Source: a virus | DNA length: 30,199 nucleotides | Virus record (IMG/VR): IMGVR_UViG_3300032308_001277 | Location: 1-30,199 of that record | Strand: one strand, 5' to 3' | Shown: piece by piece, positions 1-7,848 of the stretch | How positions within the stretch are numbered: position 1 is the stretch's first letter | How the letters are laid out: the number at the start of each line of letters is the position of its first letter | Program-made: the position numbers and the translations under genes | Notes under the pieces: generated by a model | The model's input: the letters and a program-made list of their open reading frames with translations, nothing else | What the model was told of the DNA's origin: nothing | The model's database searches: none

Positions 1-123
1 AACTCGGAGAATCTAAGAGGTCATGAGTCTGATTTGAATCTTATAGATGAGGCAGGGTTTATAGATGATCTGGAATACGTTCTCAAAGATATTCTAATGC
101 CACAGACATTGACTACAGGAGGG
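1..123. repeat. Direct terminal repeat, left copy (identical to the right end)
   Basis: The first 123 bases are identical to the last 123 bases of the window (30077-30199), and base 124 continues the terminase reading frame that the right end leaves open. The repeat lies wholly inside the large terminase gene. The simplest reading is that the sequence is a closed circle or a circularly permuted phage genome, with the overlap left by the assembler. A true terminal repeat is possible but less likely, because it would sit inside a coding region. Confidence 0.95.
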
Positions 124-1008
124 AGAACGATTGTAAGTAGTACACCTCCTAGAACTCCTGCTCATTATTACAATAGACTATGTACGGAAGCACAGTTGGG
201 GAGGTTCTATTCTCTATTTACTATCTATGATAATACTAGCATAGATCAAGAAACCATAGAAGAATATTGCCAAGAAGCAGGTGGAGTGAACTCGACCACA
301 TGGAAAAGGGAATATCTTTGCCAGTTTGTTGTCGATGAACAGATTGTTGTTATCCCAGAGTGGAATGAAAGCTACATAGGAGAACTAGAACTGGATGCAT
401 GGAGAATGTATTATCATAATTATACAGTGATGGATATAGGCGGACGACATAAAACGGCGGTTCTCTATGGCTATTATGACTTTAGGAAGTCTGCTCTTCA
501 GATAGTAGATGAGTCGGTCTTTACAGGACAGGATACTACAACAGATCTTATTGCTAAAACTATACAATACAAGGAGTCGGTCTTATTTGATTCTATGGTA
601 GAACCGAAGAGGATTGCAGACAATAACAATGTGATCCTATTACAGGATATGAGTCTTATGCATGGTGTTCACTTTGCACCAACCAATAAGGATACTCTTA
701 TGGCAATGGTAAATGAAGTAAGAGTCTTTATATCACAGGGAAGATTGCGAGTGGCTAGTATATGCAGAGAATTGATAGGATGTCTTACAAGTGCAATTTG
801 GAACAAACAGAGAACACAGTTTGACATATCGGATTTGTATGGTCACTTTGATGCACTAGCAGCCTTGATCTATATGATTAGAAATCTGGATCAGTATTCT
901 AACCCTGTTCCATTCACAGGAACAGCAACACCATATACTCATCATATTAATTATCAGCAAGAGCAAGCAGAAAGAAGCAATTATAAGAAATTATTTGGGA
1001 GAAGATAA
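1..1008 (+). CDS. terL: Large terminase subunit, C-terminal part (gene continues from 29693 across the ends)
   Basis: This is the packaging motor ATPase and headful nuclease; the gene begins at TTG 29693 and the joined protein is 463 residues, a normal TerL length. In joined numbering this part starts at residue 129. It carries the Walker B motif LNLIDEAG (Asp144, Glu145) and, downstream, an RNase H-like nuclease domain: VMDIGGRH (Asp273), a central ADNNN stretch and the C-terminal GHFDALAALIY motif typical of phage terminases. The stop overlaps the next start as TAATG. The 5' end is cut only by the arbitrary window boundary; the gene looks intact. Family assignment is firm, exact packaging mode is inference. 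Confidence 0.93.
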   Translation, partial: NSENLRGHESDLNLIDEAGFIDDLEYVLKDILMPQTLTTGGRTIVSSTPPRTPAHYYNRLCTEAQLGRFYSLFTIYDNTSIDQETIEEYCQEAGGVNSTTWKREYLCQFVVDEQIVVIPEWNESYIGELELDAWRMYYHNYTVMDIGGRHKTAVLYGYYDFRKSALQIVDESVFTGQDTTTDLIAKTIQYKESVLFDSMVEPKRIADNNNVILLQDMSLMHGVHFAPTNKDTLMAMVNEVRVFISQGRLRVASICRELIGCLTSAIWNKQRTQFDISDLYGHFDALAALIYMIRNLDQYSNPVPFTGTATPYTHHINYQQEQAERSNYKKLFGRR

Positions 1009-1292
1009 TGAGAAAAGAATACCCATTGCATGAATCACGTAGAATTGAAAACGGATGGGACATTGATCTTATATGGTGTCCATCACAGATTTATAAAACA
1101 TTTATGTTTAATGACAAAGAATACAAAATCTATCTTAGATGGAGATTTGATGATCCTTGGGAAATACGTATTGATGGGAAATGGTTGGGTATGTTAATAG
1201 TTAAAGAATACATAGCAGAAGAATATCAGGAATTGATGAATTTTATTGATAACAATATAGAAGAAATAATAAAAGAATACGAGGCTAAATAA
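1008..1292 (+). CDS. Unknown 94-residue protein between terminase and portal
   Basis: No family is recognised. The protein is soluble and rich in Trp, Tyr, Ile and Glu, with a repeated pattern of aromatic residues (NGWDIDLIWCP, YLRWRFDDPWEIRIDG) that suggests a small beta-sheet domain, then a charged helical tail. It starts at the ATG overlapping the terL stop (TAATG), so it is translationally coupled to terL. Its coding sequence is visibly more AT-rich than terL and the portal gene around it, which fits a later insertion into the packaging operon. Confidence 0.75.
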   Translation: MRKEYPLHESRRIENGWDIDLIWCPSQIYKTFMFNDKEYKIYLRWRFDDPWEIRIDGKWLGMLIVKEYIAEEYQELMNFIDNNIEEIIKEYEAK

Positions 1293-1293
1293 A

Positions 1294-3285
1294 GTGTTAA
1301 CTAAAACAAAACTAGAAAGTGGGGCAACTTATTATGCCAATCTACCAGTAGATGAGATTGGTGGGGAACTACAAAAAAAGGTAGATGACTACTATCAATA
1401 CGTAAGACTTAATGGGATGTTGGATCTTTGGAGGAAGTCTTACAGGCAATACTTCAGAGCAGGATTCCATCTAGGGGATACGGTCAGAGGTGGGGAGTCA
1501 GGAGAATACTCTTTCTTGTATGTCAATCACTTTAGATCCATCTTACAAGCTATCCTATCTATCACAGTCTCACAAAGACCGACATTCGATGCAAGGGCAG
1601 TAAACAACGATTACTCAAGTCAAGCACAAACTAAACTTGCACAGGGTCTACTTGATTATTACATGAGAGAAAAACGACTGGAGAGGTATGTAGCAGATGC
1701 AGTCGAGTTTGCTATTTGGAGTGGTGAAGGATACTTAGCTCTTAATTGGGATGTAGCACTTGGAAGAGAATATGGCGTAGGACAGAACAATGAACCAGTC
1801 AGGGAAGGGGACATTAAATTTACGTCATGCTCTGGAATTGATATCATTAGACATCCGTATCTCAGAAAGTTTGAAGATAGAAATTGGCTTATTGTAAGAG
1901 AGTTTGTAAACAAATATGAATTGGCAAAAAAGTATCCAGATTTTGCAGACGATATAATCAACTCAGAAATGTTTAGTCAAAATCTTAAGAATGACTTTCT
2001 AGATTTCTACAAAATTACAGACTCGGATCTAATCCCATTCTATAGATTCTACCACGACAAGACACAATCTGTTCCCAATGGGAGATACTCAGAATTTATC
2101 GAAGGTGGAACCGTGATCTTCGATAGTGATCTTCCTTATCCTGAGATACCAGTTTATGCTCTTCATCCCGGGTCAATCTATGCGAGTCCTTTTGGGTATA
2201 CAGTTTCTTTCGATATGCTTCCTATTCAGAGAGCTATAGACGGTCTTGCATCTACAATTCAAACTAATCAAGAAGCCTTTGGAGTACAGAATGTTCTAGT
2301 TCCAAAAGGATCTAACCTTGATGTAGAAGAATTAGTGGGAGGTCTTAACATAGTTCAGTATGACGCAAAGATGGGAAAGCCAGAACCAATGAATTTGACT
2401 GCAACACCTGTAGAGATTTTCAATCGTTACAAAGAATTAATCAATGAGATGGAAAGCATCTCAGGTATTAACTCGGTGGTAAGAGGAAACCCAGAGGCTA
2501 GTCTGAAGAGTGGAGCTGCATTGGCTTTAGTCGCATCACAGGCAATCCAGTTCTTACAATTAACACAACAGAGATACGTGCAACTATTAGAAGACTCGGG
2601 AACTGCTATCATCAATATGCTCAAATCCTATGCAGCAGTTCCAAGAGTGGCAACCATTGTAGGAAAAATGAATACTCCATATATGAAGGAATTCAAGGGA
2701 GAGGACCTCGAGAATGTTCAACGGGTTATTGTAGATATGGGCAATCCTTTGAGTAAGACCACAGCAGGGAAAATACAAATTGCAGATACTCTTCTTCAGT
2801 ATGGATTTATTAAGAACAGTGACATGTATTTCTCTGTATTGCAAAATGGAAGATTAGACTCGATCCTTGATCCAGTCCAAAGACAATTGATGCTAATAGC
2901 ACAAGAAAATGAACAGATGTCAGACGGTATAGATCCTCCTGTCCTTGTGACTGACAATCATCCTATGCACATACAAGAACACAAACAATTACTGGATAGT
3001 CCAGAAGCCAGAAACAATGTCGAATTGGTATCTATTGTCTTACAACATATGCAAGAACACATCCAACAATTACAGACTGGAGATCCTAATCTATTTGCTA
3101 TTCTAGGTATCCAATCTCTTCCTCCTACTCCTCCACAGGGTCAACCATCAATAGATCAAGTGACACAGGGAGCAAGCGTAAACCCATTGGAACAGACCAC
3201 AGGAGCTTTACCAAATATGCCTACAAACCCGATGACAGGAGAAAAATATCAGACAGCTAGTGGAGAATCTGCGGTGCCAATATGA
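1294..3285 (+). CDS. Portal protein, resembling the P22 type
   Basis: A 663-residue protein directly after terL and before the scaffold, the place and size of a podovirus portal, the dodecameric ring through which DNA is packaged and ejected. The N-terminal third (YRQYFRAGF, LYVNHFRSILQAILS, TVSQRPTFDARAVN) and the Trp-rich wing (EFAIWSGEGYLALNW) follow the pattern of P22-like portals. The C-terminal 80 residues are Gln/Pro-rich and probably disordered or barrel-like. It begins with GTG, nine bases after GAGG at 1281-1284, and ends overlapping the next gene by ATGA. Confidence rests on size, position and pattern rather than a single catalytic motif. Confidence 0.88.
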   Translation: MLTKTKLESGATYYANLPVDEIGGELQKKVDDYYQYVRLNGMLDLWRKSYRQYFRAGFHLGDTVRGGESGEYSFLYVNHFRSILQAILSITVSQRPTFDARAVNNDYSSQAQTKLAQGLLDYYMREKRLERYVADAVEFAIWSGEGYLALNWDVALGREYGVGQNNEPVREGDIKFTSCSGIDIIRHPYLRKFEDRNWLIVREFVNKYELAKKYPDFADDIINSEMFSQNLKNDFLDFYKITDSDLIPFYRFYHDKTQSVPNGRYSEFIEGGTVIFDSDLPYPEIPVYALHPGSIYASPFGYTVSFDMLPIQRAIDGLASTIQTNQEAFGVQNVLVPKGSNLDVEELVGGLNIVQYDAKMGKPEPMNLTATPVEIFNRYKELINEMESISGINSVVRGNPEASLKSGAALALVASQAIQFLQLTQQRYVQLLEDSGTAIINMLKSYAAVPRVATIVGKMNTPYMKEFKGEDLENVQRVIVDMGNPLSKTTAGKIQIADTLLQYGFIKNSDMYFSVLQNGRLDSILDPVQRQLMLIAQENEQMSDGIDPPVLVTDNHPMHIQEHKQLLDSPEARNNVELVSIVLQHMQEHIQQLQTGDPNLFAILGIQSLPPTPPQGQPSIDQVTQGASVNPLEQTTGALPNMPTNPMTGEKYQTASGESAVPI

Positions 3286-3509
3286 GAGATAAAGATAAAC
3301 TATTTGAATTGTATAAAATATTTTTGCCAATATATTATAATAAATATGTTACAGAAACTAGAGATGGATATGAAGAAGCTATCAAAGACTCTTTAAAAAA
3401 TGCACAATATGCTTATGATACATTTTATATAAAAAATACAATTAGTGGAGCTAGTGCAGATATATTGCCAAGAAGTGGAAATACGATTAAAGTTAGCATT
3501 ACAAGATAG
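3282..3509 (+). CDS. Unknown 75-residue protein between portal and scaffold
   Basis: No family is recognised. The N-terminal half is a Tyr/Lys/Leu-rich amphipathic helical region (LFELYKIFLPIYYNKY), the rest helical then Ser/Gly-rich. The start overlaps the portal stop as ATGA, so it is read by coupling. Its codons are strongly AT-biased compared with the portal and scaffold genes on each side, like the 1008-1292 gene, suggesting a separately acquired small gene. Confidence 0.7.
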   Translation: MRDKDKLFELYKIFLPIYYNKYVTETRDGYEEAIKDSLKNAQYAYDTFYIKNTISGASADILPRSGNTIKVSITR

Positions 3510-3518
3510 GAGAATAAT

Positions 3519-4430
3519 ATGGAAGAGACAATAGAATCAAGTGAAATAGAAAGTAGTTCAGAACCAATCGAGTCGACAGAAGAAGTTGCAACACAAGAAC
3601 CAATTGCAATGCCAAAACTAAGAGAAGCCAAAGTCGATGTCGATGGTCATGTATTGCAGATTAATGAGAAGCAATTGAAAGCTTTGTGGGGATTGCCAGA
3701 CAATGAAGACTTGTCCGACAAGGAATTTAAGTCTTTAGTCTCGGCATATAAAGCACAGAAGACGGCAGACCAAAGATCATTGCAGGCATCTAAACAAGAA
3801 AAGTTAGTAAAAGAGATTGCAGAGTTAATCCAGAAAAATCCTTTCGAGTTACTCCAAAGGGCAGGCTATGATCCTAGAGAACTAGCAGAACAGTATCTCG
3901 CACAAGCAATAGAGGAAGACATGCTTCCTGAGAGTGAGAAAGAACTCAAGAGAGTAAGACAGGAACGAGATGAACTGGAACGACAATACAGAGAAGAGAT
4001 GACTCGTAGAGAACAGGAGCAATTAGATCAAGAGCTTGTTCAGGTTCAACAGGTAATCACTTCTCAAATTATTGAGTCACTTGAAAACAGTACTCTTCCT
4101 AAGTCAGCAGACGTGGTAAGGCGTATTGCAAACTATATGCTCATTGCAGAGCAGAGAGGATTAGTAATTCATCCGAAACAAGTCATTCCTTTAGTGGAAG
4201 AGGATTTCAGGAATTTGAATTCTCATATCTTAAAGTCTATGGATTCTACCAATCGGATCAATTATATTGGCGAAGATATTCTTAAACAAATCAGACAAGA
4301 GGATCTTGCCAGACTAAAAAAACCTACTAGCAATTCTGTTCAAGCACAACCAAGATCATCTAGGGAGACATCCAAGAAAATCACTAAAGACGAATGGAGA
4401 AAACAATTAGCAGAAAGAATTAAATCATAG
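3519..4430 (+). CDS. Scaffolding protein (capsid assembly)
   Basis: A 303-residue, highly charged, Glu/Gln/Lys-rich and almost wholly helical protein sitting between portal and major capsid genes, the standard place for scaffold. The acidic Ser/Glu N-terminus (residues 1-30) is followed by long coiled-coil-prone stretches around residues 85-190 and a basic C-terminus (KKITKDEWRKQLAERIKS), which in scaffolds binds coat protein. A strong AGGAG lies just before the ATG. A terminator follows at 4449, so this gene ends the packaging transcript. The role is inferred from composition and gene order. Confidence 0.8.
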   Translation: MEETIESSEIESSSEPIESTEEVATQEPIAMPKLREAKVDVDGHVLQINEKQLKALWGLPDNEDLSDKEFKSLVSAYKAQKTADQRSLQASKQEKLVKEIAELIQKNPFELLQRAGYDPRELAEQYLAQAIEEDMLPESEKELKRVRQERDELERQYREEMTRREQEQLDQELVQVQQVITSQIIESLENSTLPKSADVVRRIANYMLIAEQRGLVIHPKQVIPLVEEDFRNLNSHILKSMDSTNRINYIGEDILKQIRQEDLARLKKPTSNSVQAQPRSSRETSKKITKDEWRKQLAERIKS

Positions 4431-4448
4431 TTGGTATTTCTCAATTTC

Positions 4449-4471
4449 TGGGTAGCAATACCCATTTTTTT
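4449..4471 (+). terminator. Intrinsic terminator between scaffold and capsid genes
   Basis: A perfect 6-base-pair stem TGGGTA/TACCCA (4449-4454 with 4459-4464) closed by a GCAA tetraloop (GNRA type) is followed directly by seven T residues (4465-4471). This is a textbook rho-independent terminator, 19 bases after the scaffold stop, and it separates the packaging operon from the capsid transcription unit. Confidence 0.85.
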
Positions 4472-4480
4472 AAAAATGAC

Positions 4481-4508
4481 TTGACAACTTTTTAATAATG
4501 GTCATAAA
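4481..4508 (+). promoter_or_regulatory. Candidate promoter for the major capsid gene
   Basis: A perfect -35 hexamer TTGACA (4481-4486) lies ten bases after the upstream terminator. The best -10 is CATAAA (4503-4508, 16-base spacer, four of six matches); TAAAAA with an 18-base spacer is an alternative, and a separate TATAAA occurs at 4555-4560. A promoter here is expected because the terminator would otherwise cut off the capsid gene. The -10 assignment is uncertain. Confidence 0.5.
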
Positions 4509-4580
4509 AAGAATATTGGTCTCCATAGATCTCCTATAAGCGAAAACTTACACGCTATAAATACAACAAGGGTCAACCTG

Positions 4581-4649
4581 ATTCGATATACCGAGACAAG
4601 CAAAGTCTTAATAAAATTGCATTATTAAATTTATCGAGGTATTCGAATG
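4581..4649 (+). promoter_or_regulatory. Leader hairpin that could sequester the capsid gene start
   Basis: ATTCGATATACC (4581-4592) is complementary to GGTATTCGAAT (4638-4648) with one bulged base, enclosing about 45 bases. The 3' arm contains part of the capsid Shine-Dalgarno GAGG (4636-4639) and the first two bases of the ATG at 4647. If formed, this long-range hairpin would hide the start site and could regulate the timing or level of capsid translation. The rest of the 216-base gap holds the terminator, the promoter candidate and no reading frame of note. Confidence 0.45.
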
Positions 4650-6206
4650 AGTGCAAACACACTAGCCACGCTTAACGGTTTCTATAAACAAATCTACGGT
4701 GACTCTTTAGTCAATCTAATCCCAGAGTCAGCAAAATTTATCAAAGAAGTTCCCTTTGAAAGACGAAAAAAACTAGGGGATTATTACAATGTGCCTGTTG
4801 TATTGCAAGCTGAACAAGGTTTCACTTACAACGATGGAGACGGAACAGCTTTTGCATTAAATGGTGCTCTAGCAATGGGAACAAAAAATGCTCAAGTTCG
4901 TGGAGCTGAAAAAGTATTACAATCTCAGATTTCCTACAAAGCAGCAGCGGCAGCTACTTCTAACAAAGAAGCTTTTGCAGATGCTACAAGCACATTATTT
5001 GAGAACATGGTTGAGTCTATGAGCAATAGATTAGAGCTAAGTTCATTCTACGGTCAGTCAGACATTGCAGAAGGAAGAGGAAGTGTAGCTAGTGCATCAA
5101 CTACAGGAGCGGGAGCATCTTTTGGGGTGGCTACTTATACAAGAGCTACAACTACTGCAACAGTGACTACAACTGCTCCTCATGGTTTGGTAGCAGGGCA
5201 AAAAGTATACTTTACCGATGATGCAGGGAATTCTGTAGTACCAACCACGGGTCTAGTTTTATCAGGGCCAACAGCAACAACTTTTACATTAACTGTTAAC
5301 ACTGGAACTAACGCATCTGCACAAGCTTGTACGATTGCTCCTTTTGTTAGGACTGGATCTGCAACAGATTCTTTTTGGTTTTATGTGGATAGAAATCAGT
5401 GGTCAACAGGATTATGGGCAGGTAAAGTAGGAGCTGAATTACAGATTTTTTACGATGATAATACTACTCTTATTTCTTCTGGAGCAAACTCAGTATTGAC
5501 TGTTGCAGCAATTGATCCACAATACAAAAGAATTCGTATTACAAGCACATCTACTGGTACCACAGCTATCGAAACAGCAGCAGGCACAAAAGCTAATTTT
5601 GATACTGGTTTTAGAGTGTATTTCAACGGAACATATACTGGATCTGCATACAAAGATTTTGTTGGAATTGATAAAATTATCACTACTTCAGGAACTCTTT
5701 TTGGTATTGATAACACTGTTTACTCTCTCTTCAAAGGAAATGAGTATACTGCAAGTGGTGCTTTATCTCTTAACAGTATCATAGCAGCTACTGAAAATGC
5801 AGTGGCTCAAGGTCTTATGGAAGATGTTTGTGCTTATGTTCCAATTTCATCTTGGAATACATTGGCATCAACCGAAGCAGGTTTGAGACGATATGACTCT
5901 TCGTACAAAAACAGTATCGCAGAAAATGGAGTACAAAAACTTGCGTTTTACGGTGCAAATGGAAAAATCGAGATTGAACCACATCCAATCCTGAAAGCAG
6001 GCGAAGTATTTATAATTCCTAAAAAGGAATTTATCAGAGTAGGATCAACAGACGTAACTTTCCAAACGCCTGGTATGGATGCAACCGAGATTTTCCTCCA
6101 ATTGCCAAGCAATGCAGGATATGAAGTGAGAGCATATGCAGATCAAGCCTTATTATGTATGGCTCCTGCTAAATGTACCAAAGTTACTGGTTTTACAGTA
6201 GCATAA
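4647..6206 (+). CDS. Major capsid protein with inserted domain
   Basis: A 519-residue protein after the scaffold, with its own promoter candidate and leader, as expected for the most abundant virion protein. The N-terminus (FKQIYG-like, VPFERRKKLGDYYNVPV) and C-terminus (FIIPKKEFIRVGSTDVTF, AGYEVRAYADQALL) fit phage coat proteins with the HK97 fold. Residues about 145-350 look like an insertion: Thr/Ser/Gly-rich beta-strands including APHGLVAGQKVYFTD, a motif found in surface beta domains of phage virion proteins. The length exceeds a minimal HK97-fold coat by roughly this insertion. Identification by context, size and pattern; fold is inferred. Confidence 0.88.
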   Translation: MSANTLATLNGFYKQIYGDSLVNLIPESAKFIKEVPFERRKKLGDYYNVPVVLQAEQGFTYNDGDGTAFALNGALAMGTKNAQVRGAEKVLQSQISYKAAAAATSNKEAFADATSTLFENMVESMSNRLELSSFYGQSDIAEGRGSVASASTTGAGASFGVATYTRATTTATVTTTAPHGLVAGQKVYFTDDAGNSVVPTTGLVLSGPTATTFTLTVNTGTNASAQACTIAPFVRTGSATDSFWFYVDRNQWSTGLWAGKVGAELQIFYDDNTTLISSGANSVLTVAAIDPQYKRIRITSTSTGTTAIETAAGTKANFDTGFRVYFNGTYTGSAYKDFVGIDKIITTSGTLFGIDNTVYSLFKGNEYTASGALSLNSIIAATENAVAQGLMEDVCAYVPISSWNTLASTEAGLRRYDSSYKNSIAENGVQKLAFYGANGKIEIEPHPILKAGEVFIIPKKEFIRVGSTDVTFQTPGMDATEIFLQLPSNAGYEVRAYADQALLCMAPAKCTKVTGFTVA

Positions 6207-6218
6207 GACAACCAAACT

Positions 6219-6240
6219 GAGAGGAGATAATACTCCTCTC
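6219..6240. other. Strong hairpin just after the capsid gene
   Basis: GAGAGGAG (6219-6226) and CTCCTCTC (6233-6240) form a perfect 8-base-pair stem with an ATAATA loop, starting 13 bases after the capsid stop. No T-run follows, so it is not a classical terminator. It may protect the 3' end of the capsid mRNA or act as a partial terminator that lowers expression of the tail genes. Confidence 0.7.
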
Positions 6241-6265
6241 CTTGCAATACTACAAGGAGAAAAGA

Positions 6266-6334
6266 ATGTACGGTAAAAAATCAGGCTCTAAGATGCCAGT
6301 TAAGAAGCCAATGTCCAAAAAGAAAGGAAAGTAA
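6266..6334 (+). CDS. 22-residue lysine-rich mini-protein after capsid gene
   Basis: A very short frame with 9 Lys in 22 residues (MYGKKSGS... MSKKKGK). It has a near-ideal AAGGAG (6254-6259) seven bases before its ATG and ends with TAA directly abutting the next ATG, so translation is well supported despite its size. A function in binding packaged DNA or decorating the head interior is only a guess from its charge and position after the coat gene. Confidence 0.6.
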   Translation: MYGKKSGSKMPVKKPMSKKKGK

Positions 6335-7420
6335 ATGTCGGTTACAGTTAATGTAAACGGAGTAGCAATATCATATCCTCAAACAGGCGATTCAGAATGG
6401 GGAGATGAGGCTACAGACTTTGCAATACAGACAGGATCTGCATTGGGAAAGCTTGGATTATCAACAGGAACATCTGTAGATATTACAAGTACTCTTGATG
6501 TCACAGGAGCAACAACTCTTGACTCAACTTTGACTGTTGCAGGTACTACTACTCTAAACGGAAATACAAATTTAGGAAATGCAAATAGTGATACAATTGC
6601 AGTTACTGGAATACTAAATGTAGACTCTGGAACTTTGTATGTCAATCCTACCGATAACAAAGTAGGCATTAACGATTCTACTCCATCTGAAGCATTGGAT
6701 GTGACTGGAAATGCATTGATTAGTGGAACTCTTGGAGTGACAGGAAATGCTACATTTACAGGTGATGTAATAACATCAATAGTAAAGGCTTCAGGTAGCG
6801 GAGGATTGACTATTGATAGTAATGGCGGAACAGATGTTGCATTATTTGGAGCAGGAGGTGGGTCAGGAACAACTCTCTATGGTGGTCTAAACGGTACTAC
6901 AGCAACCTTTAGTGGTGTCATATATGCAGATGATGACACAACAGCCAATACTCCAGTAATATCATTTACAGGAGATACAAATACAGGTATAGGTCGTAGT
7001 GCAGCAGATACTTTAGATTTTGTAACAGGAGGAGTATCACGAGCTAGAATATCATCTGTTGGTTTACAATCTTCTGTTGTTCCAGATTTATCAGGAAGTA
7101 ATACAACTCTATTTCCTGAATACAAGTGTAGAGCATGGGTAAATTTTGGTTATGTGGGATCTTCTATGGTAACGAGAGGAAGCGGGAATATCAGTAGTGT
7201 TGCAAGAACTGGTACAGGAGAATATACCGTTAATATAGATATAGATATGCCTGATATAAATTATGCCGTATTGCTTGGGCAACAAAGAACAGCATCTTCT
7301 AGTGATGTGGGAATGCAAGGTAATAATTCAAATTTAGTTGGGAGTACAAAATTAACGACTTATAATACAGTAGGTGCTCCTACGGATTTTGAATCGATTA
7401 TGGTAGGTATATTCAGATGA
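6335..7420 (+). CDS. Tail fibre / receptor-binding protein
   Basis: A 361-residue virion protein. The N-terminal part (SYPQTGDSEWGDEATDFA) is of the kind that anchors fibres to phage tails. Residues about 48-150 are Thr/Gly/Leu repeats of the form LDVTGATTL, LTVAGTTTL, ALDVTGNALI, LGVTGNATF, typical of a trimeric beta-helical stalk. A glycine-rich stretch (FGAGGGSG) links to a C-terminal domain from about residue 255 (CRAWVNFGYVGS, NYAVLLGQQRT) that probably touches the receptor. The two following genes look like its chaperone. At 361 residues it is short for a fibre; no depolymerase motif is seen. Confidence 0.82.
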   Translation: MSVTVNVNGVAISYPQTGDSEWGDEATDFAIQTGSALGKLGLSTGTSVDITSTLDVTGATTLDSTLTVAGTTTLNGNTNLGNANSDTIAVTGILNVDSGTLYVNPTDNKVGINDSTPSEALDVTGNALISGTLGVTGNATFTGDVITSIVKASGSGGLTIDSNGGTDVALFGAGGGSGTTLYGGLNGTTATFSGVIYADDDTTANTPVISFTGDTNTGIGRSAADTLDFVTGGVSRARISSVGLQSSVVPDLSGSNTTLFPEYKCRAWVNFGYVGSSMVTRGSGNISSVARTGTGEYTVNIDIDMPDINYAVLLGQQRTASSSDVGMQGNNSNLVGSTKLTTYNTVGAPTDFESIMVGIFR

Positions 7421-7626
7421 AATTAATTGTGTATACACAATCAAACAATCAAGTAGCAGTTATGATTCCATGTAGTGTAAGATTAACATTTGTAGAAATA
7501 GGAATTAAAGATGTTCCAAAAAATATTCCTTTTTGGATTGTTAATGAAAGTGAATTTCCTAACACTCCTCAAGAAACATGGAAACTTGAAAATATGGGTC
7601 AACCAGATGGAATAGGTACTGCATGA
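7417..7626 (+). CDS. Tail-fibre-assembly-like protein, N-terminal-type module
   Basis: A 69-residue protein overlapping the fibre stop by four bases. The pattern of hydrophobic and Pro residues (VAVMIPCSV, KDVPKNIPFWIV, SEFPNTPQETW, QPDGIG) matches the small fold seen at the start of phage tail-fibre-assembly and related accessory proteins. Together with the next gene it resembles a chaperone that helps trimerise the fibre. Family call is by eye. Confidence 0.55.
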   Translation: MKLIVYTQSNNQVAVMIPCSVRLTFVEIGIKDVPKNIPFWIVNESEFPNTPQETWKLENMGQPDGIGTA

Positions 7627-7847
7627 TAATTACTAACCAAGAAAAACTATCTAAAATACAAAAAGATTTATGTGAATCAAAAGCAAAAGAATTAATTTCT
7701 AAAAGTGATTGGTCTGTACTACCAGATGTAAACTTACAAAACAAATCAGAGTTTGAAAGATATCGTTCTACGTTAAGAAATCTTATTTTAGATCCAATAG
7801 AAGACCCTATCTTTCCTGTAGAACCAACACCAATATGGAGTAATTAA
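7623..7847 (+). CDS. Tail fibre assembly chaperone-like protein
   Basis: A 74-residue protein starting in an ATGA overlap. It contains the sequence pattern K-SDWSVLPDV-L-NKSEFERYRSTLRNL, which closely follows the conserved region of phage tail-assembly chaperones (SDWtqLpDv...W..YR..LR). Position after the fibre gene agrees. In many phages this region is the C-terminal part of a larger assembly protein, so this gene and its upstream neighbour may be a split version of one chaperone. Confidence 0.7.
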   Translation: MIITNQEKLSKIQKDLCESKAKELISKSDWSVLPDVNLQNKSEFERYRSTLRNLILDPIEDPIFPVEPTPIWSN

Positions 7848-7848
7848 A

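Noticed and set aside
1-123. Genuine terminal repeat used for packaging
   Set aside because: It lies in the middle of an intact terL gene, which is more easily explained by circular assembly overlap, though not strictly excluded.
5503-5784. 93-codon rightward frame inside the capsid gene
   Set aside because: Low-complexity Leu/Gln shadow in another frame of the coat gene.
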